Positions 44,846 through 56,355 are shown, counted from the stretch's first letter. The stretch: DNA of 64,000 nucleotides from Yoonia sp. (GCA_023263855.1 JALQUF010000004.1:1-64000); one strand, 5' to 3'. The notes: generated by a model from the letters alone, not told the origin. Translations and numbers: made by a program.

Positions 44846-46765
44846 ATGCAAGAGCAAGCCCGTTCCTTCGCCAAAGCAAAGTCAACTGATGCCCGTGTGC
44901 GCTTGTTGCAGTCTTGGGCGTTCGGATCAGCCATCAGTATCGCCGCACTTCTGGCCGGATCGCAGCTTTTCGCTGACGCCCATGAGACTGTCACCATCAG
45001 CCACGGCTATACCAATTTTGGCGATCTGAAATACGGGCCTGACGCAGTGCTGGACTATGTGAACCCCGATGCCCCAAAAGGCGGCGAGTTTTCACAATGG
45101 GCGCAAGGCACCTTTGACAGCTTCAACCTGTCGACCCGCAAGGGTGTTCCAGCGGCCCTTTCGACAATCGGATATGAGGCTATCCTGACATCAACCGCAG
45201 ACGACCCGTACGGGGCCTACTGCTACCTTTGCGAAACGCTCGAATATCCCGACAGCCGCGACTGGGTAATCTTCAACCTGCGCGACGACGTGACGTTCTG
45301 GGATGGCACGACAATGACAGCCGAGGATCTGAAGTTCACGTTTGAGCTTTATCTTGAGCAAGGCATCACCGAATACCGCAGTGTTTACAGCCAGTTCATC
45401 GACTCGGTCGAGGTGCTTGACGATTATCGCATCCGGTTCAACTTTACCGAAAGCGCCCCGCGCCGCGACGTTGTGACCTGGGTTGGTGGCACATCTGCCT
45501 TTTCAAAGGACTGGTTTGAGCAAACCGGCACCCGTCTTGATGAATCCTCCGATGCGCCTTTCATGGCAACCGGTCCCTACCGGCTGGATGAGGTCGATAT
45601 CGGACGGCAGATCATCTACCGTTATGATCCCAATTGGTGGGGTGCGGACCTGCCCATCAATCAGGGTCGCAACAATTTTCAGACGATCCGGGTTGAGTAT
45701 TTTGCCGATAGCGGTGCCGCATTCGAGGGCTTTAAATCCGGTGTCTATGCCTTCCGCAGTGAAAACAGTTCCTTGCAATGGGCAACAGGCTATGACTTTC
45801 CTGCACGTGAACAGGGCTGGGTTAAGGTGGAAGAACTGCCTGATGGGGCAATCGGGACCGGGCAGGGGTTTGTCTTCAACCTCAACCAGGAAAAGTTCCA
45901 AGACCCGCGTGTGCGCGAAGCCATCACGCTGATGGTGAATTTCGAATGGATGAACGAGTCCCTGTTTTATGGGCTTTATGAGCGGCCTGAGTCGTTTTGG
46001 GACAATTCAGAACTTAAGGCCGTTGGCGCGCCATCGGCGGATGAAATCGCAATTTTGCAGCCTTTGGTTGATGAGGGGCTGTTGGACGCCGCGATCTTGA
46101 CGGACGAAGCAACCATTCCGCCGGCGTCGACAACAACAGAACGGCCGCTGGACCGCCGCCAGTTGCGCGCTGCATCGGCGTTGCTGGACGAAGCAGGCTG
46201 GATTGCCGGCGAAGACGGGATGCGCCGCAAGGACGGCGTGCTGCTTGAAGTGACATTCCTGGAGCGTTCGCCGCAGTTTGACCGGATCATCAACCCGATT
46301 GTTGAGAACCTGAAACGGCTTGGCATCGCGGCCGCGTTGGAGCGGGTGGATACCGCCCAATATATCGAGCGTCGCCGCGCGGGCACTTTTGACATTGTAA
46401 ATGCCTCGCTTGGACAAGGCTATGAGCCCGGCCAACAGTTGGCCCAGTTCTTTGGCTCTGCGGCTGCTGAAGACAGTTCGCGCAATCCCATGCGCCTGAA
46501 ACTGCCGGCTGTTGATCGCCTGATTGATGAAATTGTCGCGGCTCAATCGCTTGAAGAGCTGACAGTGCGCACCCGCGCCCTAGACCGTGTGCTGCGCGCT
46601 GAACGCTTCTGGATACCACAGTGGCAAAAGGGCGTTCACACCGTCGCCTATTACGATATGTACCGGTTTAAGGAAATTCCGCCGCTTGCTTTGTCGCCGC
46701 TTGATAACTGGTGGTATGACGCCGAAGCAGCCGAGGCGCTCCGCGCTGCCGGTGCGTTCCAATAG
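44846..46765 (+). CDS. yejA: Peptide ABC transporter substrate-binding protein (YejA-like)
   Basis: HGYTNFGDLKYGPDAVLDYVNPDAPKGGEFSQWAQGTFDSFN; followed by yejBEF. Confidence 0.9.
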   Translation: MQEQARSFAKAKSTDARVRLLQSWAFGSAISIAALLAGSQLFADAHETVTISHGYTNFGDLKYGPDAVLDYVNPDAPKGGEFSQWAQGTFDSFNLSTRKGVPAALSTIGYEAILTSTADDPYGAYCYLCETLEYPDSRDWVIFNLRDDVTFWDGTTMTAEDLKFTFELYLEQGITEYRSVYSQFIDSVEVLDDYRIRFNFTESAPRRDVVTWVGGTSAFSKDWFEQTGTRLDESSDAPFMATGPYRLDEVDIGRQIIYRYDPNWWGADLPINQGRNNFQTIRVEYFADSGAAFEGFKSGVYAFRSENSSLQWATGYDFPAREQGWVKVEELPDGAIGTGQGFVFNLNQEKFQDPRVREAITLMVNFEWMNESLFYGLYERPESFWDNSELKAVGAPSADEIAILQPLVDEGLLDAAILTDEATIPPASTTTERPLDRRQLRAASALLDEAGWIAGEDGMRRKDGVLLEVTFLERSPQFDRIINPIVENLKRLGIAAALERVDTAQYIERRRAGTFDIVNASLGQGYEPGQQLAQFFGSAAAEDSSRNPMRLKLPAVDRLIDEIVAAQSLEELTVRTRALDRVLRAERFWIPQWQKGVHTVAYYDMYRFKEIPPLALSPLDNWWYDAEAAEALRAAGAFQ

Positions 46766-46774
46766 GGGACTGAC

Positions 46775-47848
46775 GTGGGCGCATATATACTCAGGCGGTT
46801 GCTGCTTGTGATTCCCACCCTGTTGGGGATCATGATCATTAACTTTTCACTCACGCAATTCGTACCGGGCGGGCCAATCGAACAGATTTTGGCCGAGCTT
46901 GAAGGTGGTGGCGATGTGTTTGAAGGCATCTCTGGCGGTGGCAGCGAATTGGTGGAAGGGGGCGACAGCGACTATATCGGCGGACGCGGTTTGCCTGCGG
47001 ACTTTATCGCGGACCTTGAGCGCGAATTCGGCTTTGACAAACCACCGCTTGAACGCTTCCTGACCATGATGTGGAACTATATGCGCCTGGACTTTGGCGA
47101 GAGTTATTTCCGCTCGATCAGTGTGCTTGATCTGGTGCTGGAAAAAATGCCGGTCTCAATCACGCTGGGGCTTTGGTCCACGCTGATTGCTTATATGATT
47201 TCGATCCCGCTGGGCATCAAAAAGGCTGTCAGAGATGGCACACCCTTTGATACCTGGACCTCAGGCGCGATCATTGTGGGCTACGCCATTCCGGGCTTCT
47301 TGTTTGCCATCTTGCTGATTGTGTTGTTTGCGGGTGGATCCTACTTCAGGCTGTTCCCGCTGCGCGGTTTGACCTCTGCCAATTTCGAAGAACTGTCGCT
47401 GATCGGCAAGGTTCTCGACTACTTCTGGCACATCACCCTGCCTGTACTGGCCTCGACGATTTCGGCCTTTGCGACACTGACCTTGTTGACCAAGAACAGC
47501 TTTCTGGACGAGATCAAAAAGCAATACGTGATGACCGCCCGCGCCAAGGGCCTGTCCGAGCGGCGGGTGCTTTACGGCCATGTCTTCCGCAACGGGATGT
47601 TGATTGTCATTTCCGGGTTTCCGGCGCTGTTCATTGGCGTGTTCTTTGGCGGGTCGCTGATTATTGAAACCCTGTTTTCCCTTGATGGTCTGGGGCGGTT
47701 GGGGTTTGAGGCCGCAGTCGCGCGTGACTATCCGGTTGTCTTTGGCACGCTCTTTGCCTTCTCGCTGATTGGCCTGATTGTCGGGATCATCACGGATTTG
47801 ACCTATGTGCTGATTGATCCGCGCATTGATTTTGAGGCGCGAAACTGA
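46775..47848 (+). CDS. yejB: Peptide/microcin C-type ABC transporter permease
   Basis: [37 protein letters not shown]; gene order. Confidence 0.93.
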   Translation: MGAYILRRLLLVIPTLLGIMIINFSLTQFVPGGPIEQILAELEGGGDVFEGISGGGSELVEGGDSDYIGGRGLPADFIADLEREFGFDKPPLERFLTMMWNYMRLDFGESYFRSISVLDLVLEKMPVSITLGLWSTLIAYMISIPLGIKKAVRDGTPFDTWTSGAIIVGYAIPGFLFAILLIVLFAGGSYFRLFPLRGLTSANFEELSLIGKVLDYFWHITLPVLASTISAFATLTLLTKNSFLDEIKKQYVMTARAKGLSERRVLYGHVFRNGMLIVISGFPALFIGVFFGGSLIIETLFSLDGLGRLGFEAAVARDYPVVFGTLFAFSLIGLIVGIITDLTYVLIDPRIDFEARN

Positions 47849-49044
47849 TGGCCAAGCGTCCTTTTCTGTCACCGCTAAATCAGCGCCGCCTGCGCAATTT
47901 CCGCCGGAACAAGCGCGCTTTCTGGTCTCTGGTCATCTTTGGGGTGCTTTTCGGCCTGTCGATCTTTGCCGAACTGATTGCTAACGACAAACCCATCGCT
48001 GTCAGCTATCGCGGTGAGATCAAGATGCCGATCTTCAGCTTCTATTCAGAGCGTGATTTCGGTGGCGATTTCCCGACCGAGGCAGGCTACGGCGAACCCG
48101 AAGTGGACTGTCTGATCGTAACGGGCGGTCTGGATGCCTGCTTTGACACGCCCGAAGAACTGATTGCGGCCGTTGATGCGGGTGAAACGCTGGACGGGGA
48201 TTTTCAGGCAGGCTGGATGCTTTGGCCGATCATTCCCTACTCCTACAACACGATCGTTGATGTCGCAGGCGTGGCACCGGCGCCCCCCAGCGCAGAGAAC
48301 TGGTTGGGCACTGATGACACCAAGCGCGATGTCACCGCCCGTGTCATCTATGGGTTCCGATTATCGGTAACATTTGCGCTGACCGTGACGGTGGCGGCCT
48401 CGATCATCGGGATCATGGCGGGGGCCGTGCAGGGGTATTTTGGCGGCTGGACCGATCTGATCTTCCAACGCTTCATTGAAATCTGGACAGGGATGCCTTC
48501 GCTTTACGTCATCATCATTGTCTTTGCGATCTTGGGGCGAAGTTATTGGCTCCTTGTATTCCTGACAGTGCTGTTCGGATGGCCCGCTCTTGTGGGGGTG
48601 GTCAGGGCCGAGTTCCTGCGCGCGCGCAATCTGGAATACGTCCGCGCGGCCAAAGCGCTAGGTGTGCGCGACCGGACGATCATGTTTCGGCACATGCTGC
48701 CCAATGCGATGGTCGCCACACTGACAATGCTGCCGTTCCTCGTGACAGGTGCGATTGGCGGTTTGGCCTCGCTGGATTTCCTTGGGTTTGGCTTGCCGTC
48801 GTCTGCGCCATCGCTGGGCGAAATGACCTTGCAGGCCAAACAGAATTTGCAGGCGCCGTGGCTTGGCTTCACCGCATTCTTTACCTTCGCGATCATGCTG
48901 TCGCTGCTGGTCTTTATTTTTGAAGGGGTCCGCGATGCGTTTGATCCGCGCAAAACCTTTGTGGCAGATGGCAGTGTGATCAAAGACGAAACCATCTTTG
49001 AAACCACGGCAGAGACCCCATCAACAGGAACTGAGGGACGATGA
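47848..49044 (+). CDS. yejE: Peptide/microcin C-type ABC transporter permease
   Basis: LSPLNQRRLRNFRRNKRAFWSLVIFGVLFGLSIFAELIANDKPI; WLGTDDTKRDVTARVIYGFR. Confidence 0.93.
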   Translation: MAKRPFLSPLNQRRLRNFRRNKRAFWSLVIFGVLFGLSIFAELIANDKPIAVSYRGEIKMPIFSFYSERDFGGDFPTEAGYGEPEVDCLIVTGGLDACFDTPEELIAAVDAGETLDGDFQAGWMLWPIIPYSYNTIVDVAGVAPAPPSAENWLGTDDTKRDVTARVIYGFRLSVTFALTVTVAASIIGIMAGAVQGYFGGWTDLIFQRFIEIWTGMPSLYVIIIVFAILGRSYWLLVFLTVLFGWPALVGVVRAEFLRARNLEYVRAAKALGVRDRTIMFRHMLPNAMVATLTMLPFLVTGAIGGLASLDFLGFGLPSSAPSLGEMTLQAKQNLQAPWLGFTAFFTFAIMLSLLVFIFEGVRDAFDPRKTFVADGSVIKDETIFETTAETPSTGTEGR

Positions 49045-50639
49045 TTAATCCGGTTCTTGATGTCCAAAACCTGCGCGTAGCTTTCCGGCAGGACGGGGAT
49101 ACGACGCACGCGGTGCGTGGCGTCTCGTTTCAGGTCCAAAAGGGTGAGACGGTCGCGATTGTCGGTGAGAGTGGGTCGGGCAAGTCGGTCACAGCGCTGT
49201 CCACCGTGCAGTTGCTGGGCGACAGCGCGGTCATGGCCGGGTCCATCAAGTATGATGGCGAAGAAATGGTCGGCGCAGATGAAAGCGTTTTGCGTCGGGT
49301 CCGTGGCAACGACATCAGCTTTATTTTCCAAGAGCCGATGACCTCGCTCAACCCGCTGCACACGTTGGAAAAGCAGTTGGCTGAAAGCATCGAGCTGCAT
49401 CAAGGTCTGCGCGGGGCCGCTGTGCGCGACCGGATTGTGCAGCTATTGGACCGTGTCGGTATTCGCGACGGGGAAAGCCGCCTAGGCTCTTATCCGCATC
49501 AGTTGTCGGGCGGGCAACGCCAGCGTGTAATGATCGCCATGGCGTTGGCCAACGGGCCGGAATTGCTGATTGCGGATGAACCGACGACAGCGCTGGATGT
49601 GACAATTCAGGCGCAGATTCTGGATTTGCTGGCAGACCTGAAGCGTGATGACGGTATGTCGATGCTCTTCATCACCCACGACCTGACCATTGTGCGCAAA
49701 ATCGCGGACCGCGTCTGCGTAATGAAGGACGGCGTGATTGTTGAAACGGGGCCAACGGCTGAATTGTTCAAGAACCCGCAGCATCCCTATACACAAATGC
49801 TTCTGGCTGCCGAATCAAGTGGTGTTCCCGCGCCTGTAAAGCCTGATGCGCCGGTTGTGCTGGAAACGGACAGCGCGCGCATCTGGTTCCCGATCCAGCG
49901 CGGGCTGCTGAAACGGACGGTGGGCCATATCAAGGCGGTCAATGACGCGACATTGACGGTGCGTGCGGGCGAAACGCTTGGCGTTGTGGGGGAAAGCGGG
50001 TCAGGCAAGACCACGCTGGCATTGGCTGTCATGCGCCTGATCCGGTCCGAGGGCCGGATCGCATTTCAGGGCGCGGATATTCACAACCTCAATCAACGCC
50101 AGATGCGCCCACTGCGCAGCGATATGCAGATTGTTTTCCAAGACCCCTACGGGTCATTAAGCCCGCGCATGACCGTGGCCGAGATCATTTCCGAAGGGCT
50201 GGGCGTGCATGGTGTCGAACCGGGGCGCGATCGCCGCGATATGGTGGCGGACATCATGGAAGAGGTTGGTCTGGATGCATCATTGATGGACCGCTACCCG
50301 CATGAGTTTTCTGGCGGCCAGCGTCAACGCATCGCAATTGCGCGCGCCATGATTCTGCGCCCCAAATTGCTGATTCTGGATGAGCCAACCTCTGCGCTTG
50401 ACATGACGGTGCAAGTGCAGATCGTTCACTTGCTGCGCGAATTGCAACAGAAAAACGGCTTGGCGTATTTGTTCATTAGCCACGATCTGAAGGTCGTGCG
50501 CGCCCTGTCACACAAGGTGATGGTGATGAAACAGGGTGATGTGGTCGAGGCAGGCGATGCCGACGCGATCTTTGATGCCCCGCAAACGGACTACACCCGC
50601 GCGCTTATGGCCGCAGCCTTTGAGGGCAAGGTTGCCTAG
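49041..50639 (+). CDS. yejF: ABC transporter ATP-binding protein (two ATPase domains)
   Basis: Two Walker A ([18 protein letters not shown]), two LSGGQ/FSGGQ signatures. Confidence 0.94.
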   Translation: MINPVLDVQNLRVAFRQDGDTTHAVRGVSFQVQKGETVAIVGESGSGKSVTALSTVQLLGDSAVMAGSIKYDGEEMVGADESVLRRVRGNDISFIFQEPMTSLNPLHTLEKQLAESIELHQGLRGAAVRDRIVQLLDRVGIRDGESRLGSYPHQLSGGQRQRVMIAMALANGPELLIADEPTTALDVTIQAQILDLLADLKRDDGMSMLFITHDLTIVRKIADRVCVMKDGVIVETGPTAELFKNPQHPYTQMLLAAESSGVPAPVKPDAPVVLETDSARIWFPIQRGLLKRTVGHIKAVNDATLTVRAGETLGVVGESGSGKTTLALAVMRLIRSEGRIAFQGADIHNLNQRQMRPLRSDMQIVFQDPYGSLSPRMTVAEIISEGLGVHGVEPGRDRRDMVADIMEEVGLDASLMDRYPHEFSGGQRQRIAIARAMILRPKLLILDEPTSALDMTVQVQIVHLLRELQQKNGLAYLFISHDLKVVRALSHKVMVMKQGDVVEAGDADAIFDAPQTDYTRALMAAAFEGKVA

Positions 50640-50652
50640 ACCCAGTGCAGGC

Positions 50653-52113
50653 CTAGCCGTCTGACCCAATCATAAAGCATGTCGTCCCACGCGCCTGCAA
50701 ACGGCGACAGGCAAGATCGGCACCCTCACGGGTCAGCCCCATGAAGTTTGCGTCAAACCCGCCCGAGCGTTGCACCACGCGCCGTAGTGATCCATCAAGC
50801 GTGCTCATCTCGTTCAGAGCGACGCGCAACAAGACCCGTTCGGCATCATAGCGTGTGTTGTAGCGGCCAACGTTCACGCCCCAATGCCGTCCACCTGATG
50901 TGGAAATCCGGGTCACGACCTCTGGTCCGGTATCGACCATCGTGGTGTCCGGCGCGCGTGCGACAAGCTGCGTTTCTGTTGCAGGGCGGGGGATAGGTGT
51001 CACGACCGGGGGGACCGCTGCGACCACTTGTGTGGGGGCGGGCGTGGCGGCGCCAATCGCTTCGGCCAAGGCGGCATTGACTGAATCCGCAACAGCGGCA
51101 TTGATCACATCGGTATCAATCGCAGCGATCAGTACTTCTTCTTGTGCCGGGGCTGCGGTGGGCCTTGCCGTCGGTCGGATGCTGCGCGTGATCAGCCCGC
51201 TGACGCGGACGATCTTGCCGGCGTTTACCTGACCGTTGGAACTTGTCAGCATTGCTGCTGGTGGGTTGGGGCGGCGAATCGTTGCGCGGGACGGGGCACG
51301 GTTAAAGCCCATATCCATCAATTCGGTGATCCGTGCATTGCGCGCGGATGTGGATGAGCCACCAAAAACTGTTGCGATGATGCGTTCCTGTCCACGCTGT
51401 GCCGAAGCCACAAGGTTGAACCCGGCAGCACGGGTATACCCTGTCTTGATGCCGTCGCCGCCCGCATAGCTGTCCAGCCAGCGACGGTTGGTATGGCGCA
51501 CCGTTGCAATTCCGGCATCGGCCGAGCGGCGCGAGAACAGGTTATAATACTGCGGGAAATCATAAATCACATGGCGACCCAGAACCGACATATCGCGCGC
51601 GGTGGACAGATGCCCCGATTGCGTCAGGCCATGTGCGTTGCGGAAGTTGGTGTTGCGCATGCCCATCGCGCGGGCGGTACGGTTCATACGTGTGGCAAAA
51701 GCTTCTTCGGAACCAGAGATGGCTTCGCCAATAGCGGTCGCCGCATCGTTGGCCGATTTGACCGCAGCGGCACGAAGCAGAAAACGCAGGCGAATGGTCT
51801 GGCCCGCCCGTAGCCCCAGTTTGGAAGGGGGCTCGGATGCGGCAAGGCGGCTGATGCGGACGGGTGTATCCAGTGTGATCTCACCACGTTCAATCGCCTG
51901 AAAGGCCACATAAAGAGTCATCATTTTTGTCAGTGATGCGGGGTGCAACTGGGTGTCTGCATTGCGTGAATGCAAGACCTCTCCGGTCCGCGCATCCATC
52001 ACCATCGCTGCATAAGGTGCAGCCGTCGCGCGCACGGGTGCGAGCAACAAAGATACAAGAAGTATACATAGAAATAGCCCGTGAAGGGCCCACTGTCCCG
52101 GACGACTGGTCAC
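50653..52113 (-). CDS. D-alanyl-D-alanine carboxypeptidase with C-terminal SPOR-like domain
   Basis: HPASLTKMMTLYVAFQ (SxxK), KSANDAATAIGE (SxN), GIKTGYTRAAGFN (KTG). Confidence 0.93.
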   Translation of the reverse strand: MTSRPGQWALHGLFLCILLVSLLLAPVRATAAPYAAMVMDARTGEVLHSRNADTQLHPASLTKMMTLYVAFQAIERGEITLDTPVRISRLAASEPPSKLGLRAGQTIRLRFLLRAAAVKSANDAATAIGEAISGSEEAFATRMNRTARAMGMRNTNFRNAHGLTQSGHLSTARDMSVLGRHVIYDFPQYYNLFSRRSADAGIATVRHTNRRWLDSYAGGDGIKTGYTRAAGFNLVASAQRGQERIIATVFGGSSTSARNARITELMDMGFNRAPSRATIRRPNPPAAMLTSSNGQVNAGKIVRVSGLITRSIRPTARPTAAPAQEEVLIAAIDTDVINAAVADSVNAALAEAIGAATPAPTQVVAAVPPVVTPIPRPATETQLVARAPDTTMVDTGPEVVTRISTSGGRHWGVNVGRYNTRYDAERVLLRVALNEMSTLDGSLRRVVQRSGGFDANFMGLTREGADLACRRLQARGTTCFMIGSDG

Positions 52114-52396
52114 GTCGCTTGCCTCTTTTTCTGCCTCAATGACCCCGGATTTTTCCGGTGGTCTTATTTTTATAAGCTGACGCTAGCATAAGTTCCGTTT
52201 TCCGAAAATACCCTAAATTCAAAGACTTTCAGGGCGTTCATCGCGCGCTTTGTCCACATATTGTGAGGGCACTTGTCCGGGGCGCAACATAGGTGAAAAT
52301 AGCGGGTCTGAGGTCCGATTGTTGAATGTGCCCAGATGGGGTTTTCATGTGCAGCCTGTGCCTTATATATAACGCCAACCTAACAAGGCGTTTGAT

Positions 52397-52738
52397 ATGC
52401 TGGCAGAGTTTTACATGATGGCCGAGAAAAAGGGCGGTGACGACAGCGATGTCGGCATCGCACTTGAGACGAAGCCCAAGACAAAACGACCGCCCATGTA
52501 TAAGGTGCTGATCCTGAATGATGATTTCACCCCTATGGAGTTTGTCGTGCATGTGCTTGAGCGGTTCTTTGGCCTGTCACACGCGCAGGCATTCGAACTG
52601 ATGCTGACGGTCCACAAAAAGGGCCTTGCGGTTGTTGGGGTGTTTAGTCATGAAATTGCTGAAACGAAGGTTGCGCAAGTTATGGACTTTGCACAACGCC
52701 ACCAGCACCCGCTGCAATGCACGATGGAGAAAGAATAG
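52397..52738 (+). CDS. clpS: ATP-dependent Clp protease adaptor ClpS
   Basis: [27 protein letters not shown]...[11 protein letters not shown]; start may be at 52415/52418. Confidence 0.94.
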   Translation: MLAEFYMMAEKKGGDDSDVGIALETKPKTKRPPMYKVLILNDDFTPMEFVVHVLERFFGLSHAQAFELMLTVHKKGLAVVGVFSHEIAETKVAQVMDFAQRHQHPLQCTMEKE

Positions 52739-52761
52739 CGCCTGTCGCTGTTCACCCAAAA

Positions 52762-53730
52762 ATGTCCCAATCCCGCTTAAGCACCGCCCTTGAAGACGGC
52801 CTCATAGCGTTGCCATCAGGCAACATTGCCTTGATGCGCCCGCCCGCAACCTATGATGTGTCTGCCTTGCCGCGTGGTGATCTGCAGATCGTGCATGGGT
52901 TTTTCCCCGACTACGCAGCCTGGCAGGGCGCCGGGTATCCTGTGTCTCAGGATTTGGCCCGCGTTTCCGTAGCCATTGTGGTCGTGCCGCGTGCCAAGGC
53001 ATTGGCCCGCGCGATGGTGGCCGAGGCCTGCGCGAAGGCCGATTTCGTGATTGTCGATGGTCAAAAAACCGATGGTGTCGATAGCCTGTTCAAAGCATGT
53101 CGCAAAATCCTGGGCGATCTGCCCTCGGTGACAAAAGGACATGGACGCATTTTCTGGTTCGCAACGACGGATCAATTTGCGGATTGGGCAGCACCCGCGC
53201 CTGCCAAAGGCCCGCACGGGTATTTCACAGCTGCTGGCGTGTTTTCTGATGGTGCCGTTGATGCAGGGTCTGCCCTGCTGGCCGAGGCTTTGCCTGCAAA
53301 GCTGCCTGCACGGATGGCTGATCTGGGCGCCGGGTGGGGCTATCTTGCGGCCCCTGTTCTGGCGCGCACAGGCGTCAAATCGCTGGATTTGATCGAGGCA
53401 GAGGCGCTATCGCTTGCTTGCGCGCGTTTGAATGTCGATGATCCGCGCGTGTCCTTCCACTGGGCTGATGCGACCCGGCATGAAGCGGCTGCTTACGACG
53501 GTATCGTGATGAACCCGCCGTTCCATACCGGCCGCGCCACTGACCCCAGCTTGGGTCGTGCGTTTATCCAAGCCGCCGCAGGGCTGCTGGCCCCGCACGG
53601 CAAGCTATGGATGGTCGCAAACCGCCACTTGCCTTATGAGGCAACACTGACCGAATGTTTCCGCAATGTGGACACGATCGGTGGTAATGGTGCATTCAAA
53701 GTGTTTCACGCCAACCGGCCGCACCGCTGA
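52762..53730 (+). CDS. Class I SAM-dependent methyltransferase (RsmC-like)
   Basis: ARMADLGAGWGYLAAPVL; GIVMNPPFHTGRA catalytic NPPF. Confidence 0.88.
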   Translation: MSQSRLSTALEDGLIALPSGNIALMRPPATYDVSALPRGDLQIVHGFFPDYAAWQGAGYPVSQDLARVSVAIVVVPRAKALARAMVAEACAKADFVIVDGQKTDGVDSLFKACRKILGDLPSVTKGHGRIFWFATTDQFADWAAPAPAKGPHGYFTAAGVFSDGAVDAGSALLAEALPAKLPARMADLGAGWGYLAAPVLARTGVKSLDLIEAEALSLACARLNVDDPRVSFHWADATRHEAAAYDGIVMNPPFHTGRATDPSLGRAFIQAAAGLLAPHGKLWMVANRHLPYEATLTECFRNVDTIGGNGAFKVFHANRPHR

Positions 53731-53750
53731 CGGTCTGAGGGAGAGTTCTG

Positions 53751-54554
53751 ATGTCATTTTCCATTGCCGGAAAGACCGCGATTGTGACAGGCGCTGCCAA
53801 TGGCGTGGGCCTTGCGATCGGGCGGCACTTTGCAAAAATGGGGGCAAATGTCGTATTTGCCGACATGGATGAAAAAACGCTCTGCCATGAAATTGGCGAA
53901 GAGGCGGACAAAGAAGAAAACATCCGCATTTTCGCCGGTGATCTGCGCAAGAAGCTGACGATTGCGAACCTGTTGTCTGCGACGATTGATGCCTTCGAAC
54001 GCGTGGATATTTTGGTCAATGCGTCGCGTCAGGTCATGGAAACGGACCCGCTTGATCCCGATGACAATTCGGTCGAGGAACTGTTGCAGCAAAACGCGAT
54101 GACGGCGTTGCGCGTCAGTCAGGCGGTGGCCCGCCGGATGATCAAGCAAGCCGATGGCGAAACAGGCGAAGCAATCGGCGCGATCGTCAACCTCAGTTCG
54201 ATCGCAGCGCGCCGCACGCATCCTGCTTTGTTGGCCTATTCGGTCAGCTCGGCGGCGTCGGACCAGATGACCCGCTCTTTGGCTGTGTCGCTCGCGCCGC
54301 ATGGTATTCGTGTAAATGCCGTGGCTTTTGGCAGCGTAATGAGCGCGAGCTTGAAGGGATCGCTGAAAGACCATGACAGTGTCCGTGAGGCGATTGTGGA
54401 AAGCACGCCGCTGCACCGCATCGCCAGCCCCGGCGAGGTGTCCGATGCCGTGCAATATCTCGCCTCAGATGCGGCGGCCTTTGTCACAGGTCAGATCATC
54501 ACCGTCGATGGCGGACGGACCTTGATCGATCCAGCGGCAGTGTCCGCACACTGA
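53751..54554 (+). CDS. SDR-family oxidoreductase
   Basis: TGAANGVGLAIGRHFA; YSVSSAASDQ departs from YxxxK; PGEVSDAVQYLASDAAAFVTGQIITVDGG. Confidence 0.9.
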   Translation: MSFSIAGKTAIVTGAANGVGLAIGRHFAKMGANVVFADMDEKTLCHEIGEEADKEENIRIFAGDLRKKLTIANLLSATIDAFERVDILVNASRQVMETDPLDPDDNSVEELLQQNAMTALRVSQAVARRMIKQADGETGEAIGAIVNLSSIAARRTHPALLAYSVSSAASDQMTRSLAVSLAPHGIRVNAVAFGSVMSASLKGSLKDHDSVREAIVESTPLHRIASPGEVSDAVQYLASDAAAFVTGQIITVDGGRTLIDPAAVSAH

Positions 54555-54941
54555 TTATTCAGGATAGGTCGCAATACATTGTGCAACGGCCTGATTTGAG
54601 GCCGCTTGCGTCTGGGCAAAACGTTCTTCCAAAGACGCGAGCTTAGCCCGTTCGACGTTCAGGTCGATGGCCACAGGCACAACCGTCGTGAAGGTGCGTG
54701 TTTCATCGCAACGGAACCTAAAAATGTTGCCATCCTCATCACGCCCACGACAGGTCTTTGGGATGGTCCGCACGTCCTGCCGTTCATCCAGTGCATAGCC
54801 CCGCTCCAGATTCCCCCGGACCTCATTGATCAAGCTGCCCAAAACACGCGTGTCACGCGTCACCTCGTTGATGCACTGCTGGCGTGGGGTGGCGCAGGCA
54901 GCCAGAACGACAAGGGGAAGCATCAAAAGGGCGGCGCGCAT
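54555..54941 (-). CDS. Hypothetical lipoprotein
   Basis: MRAALLMLPLVVLAAC lipobox. Confidence 0.7.
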   Translation of the reverse strand: MRAALLMLPLVVLAACATPRQQCINEVTRDTRVLGSLINEVRGNLERGYALDERQDVRTIPKTCRGRDEDGNIFRFRCDETRTFTTVVPVAIDLNVERAKLASLEERFAQTQAASNQAVAQCIATYPE

Positions 54942-55040
54942 GGGTCTCTCCGGTTTTCATCTGGATCATCGGTGTACGATCACTATGGTACAGCAACAAA
55001 ATGATATCATGTAATTCACTATTGGGGAAACGGATCAGGA

Positions 55041-55919
55041 ATGTCAGACGGTTTCGAGTCAGAAAAAAACAAAGCATCTTCATGGTTCCGCGCGCTGCGC
55101 GATGAAATCGTCGCGGCTTTTGAAGGCTTGGAAGACAGCTTCCAAGGTGACGGCACCGCTGGCCGCTTTGAAGTGACCGAAACCAAACGGACCTCTGATG
55201 ATGGGTCCGATGCCGGTGGCGGCCTGATGTCTGTGATGCGCGGCGGTCGCGTGTTTGAAAAGGTCGGCGTGAATGTGTCGACTGTCTATGGCCAACTTGG
55301 CGCGTCAGCACAAAAGGCGATGGCGGCCCGTGGTGTACCCGGTATGGCAGATGATCCGCGGTTCTGGGCCTCGGGTATTTCGCTGGTGGCGCATATGCAA
55401 AACCCGCACGCACCTGCCGTTCATATGAACACCCGTATGTTCTGGACGCCGCACGCGTGGTGGTTCGGTGGCGGGTCCGATCTGAACCCCTGCATCGAAT
55501 ATGATGAAGATACAGCGCATTTTCATGCCACACAGAAGGCGCATCTCGACCCGCATGGGACAGACCATTACCCCAAGCTCAAGGCATGGGCGGATGAGTA
55601 TTTCTATATCCCACACCGCAATCGCGCCCGCGGTGTGGGTGGTATCTTTATGGATGACTATTGCACCGGCGATTGGGAGGCGGATTTCACGCTGACCCAG
55701 GATATCGGCAAGGCCTTCCTGCCAGCCTATGTGCCGCTGGTCGAAAAGCGCCGCGATACCGTTTGGACCGATGCTGATAAAGATACGCAATTGGTGCATC
55801 GCGGGCTCTATGCGGAATACAATCTTGTCTACGATCGCGGCACAAAGTTCGGCCTTGCCACAGGCCATGACGCCAATGCGGTCCTGATGAGCCTGCCGCC
55901 GCTGGCCAAATGGGTGTGA
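55041..55919 (+). CDS. hemF: Oxygen-dependent coproporphyrinogen oxidase
   Basis: NPHAPAVHMNTRMFWTPHAWWFGGGSDLNP, GGIFMDDY, LVYDRGTKFGLATG. Confidence 0.96.
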   Translation: MSDGFESEKNKASSWFRALRDEIVAAFEGLEDSFQGDGTAGRFEVTETKRTSDDGSDAGGGLMSVMRGGRVFEKVGVNVSTVYGQLGASAQKAMAARGVPGMADDPRFWASGISLVAHMQNPHAPAVHMNTRMFWTPHAWWFGGGSDLNPCIEYDEDTAHFHATQKAHLDPHGTDHYPKLKAWADEYFYIPHRNRARGVGGIFMDDYCTGDWEADFTLTQDIGKAFLPAYVPLVEKRRDTVWTDADKDTQLVHRGLYAEYNLVYDRGTKFGLATGHDANAVLMSLPPLAKWV

Positions 55920-55920
55920 T

Positions 55921-56313
55921 CTAGTCGACCGTGATAAAGCGCGGGCCGTCAATTTCGCGGTCACTTTCGAACTCGGAGGCAAGCGCGCTGTCTTCTCTCA
56001 TTGAGGCAGGCAGGACATTGCCGGCGGCCATCTGTGCCATGGCGATCTGTACCATAAAGGGCGAGATGTCTTGCGGGAGCGCCATCGCGATCAGCTCGTA
56101 GGCCCGTGGGGGTGCGACGGCAACAACCATGCGCGCCGTGCGCATCATGCGTAGCCCCGCCGGATATGTCGTGCCGTCTTTTGCACCCAGTGCTGTCACC
56201 TCTTGTGCCGTTGCGGGGATCAGCAAGAGCCAGGCGCATAGAAAAAGCAGCCCCGCACGCACGGCAGCGCGGAAACCATAGTAGACCAGTCGGAGTGTAA
56301 ACGGGATTTTCAA
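55921..56313 (-). CDS. Hypothetical secreted/membrane protein
   Basis: 130 aa with N-terminal hydrophobic region AGLLFLCAWLLLIPATAQ. Confidence 0.65.
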   Translation of the reverse strand: MKIPFTLRLVYYGFRAAVRAGLLFLCAWLLLIPATAQEVTALGAKDGTTYPAGLRMMRTARMVVAVAPPRAYELIAMALPQDISPFMVQIAMAQMAAGNVLPASMREDSALASEFESDREIDGPRFITVD

Positions 56314-56340
56314 GGCCTGCTCCTGTCAACACGGCCCACC

Positions 56341-56355
56341 TTAACTGCCCATTAA
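56341..56355. promoter_or_regulatory. CtrA-type site TTAA-N7-TTAA
   Basis: TTAACTGCCCATTAA, 27 nt upstream of the 55921-56313 start codon. Confidence 0.4.
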
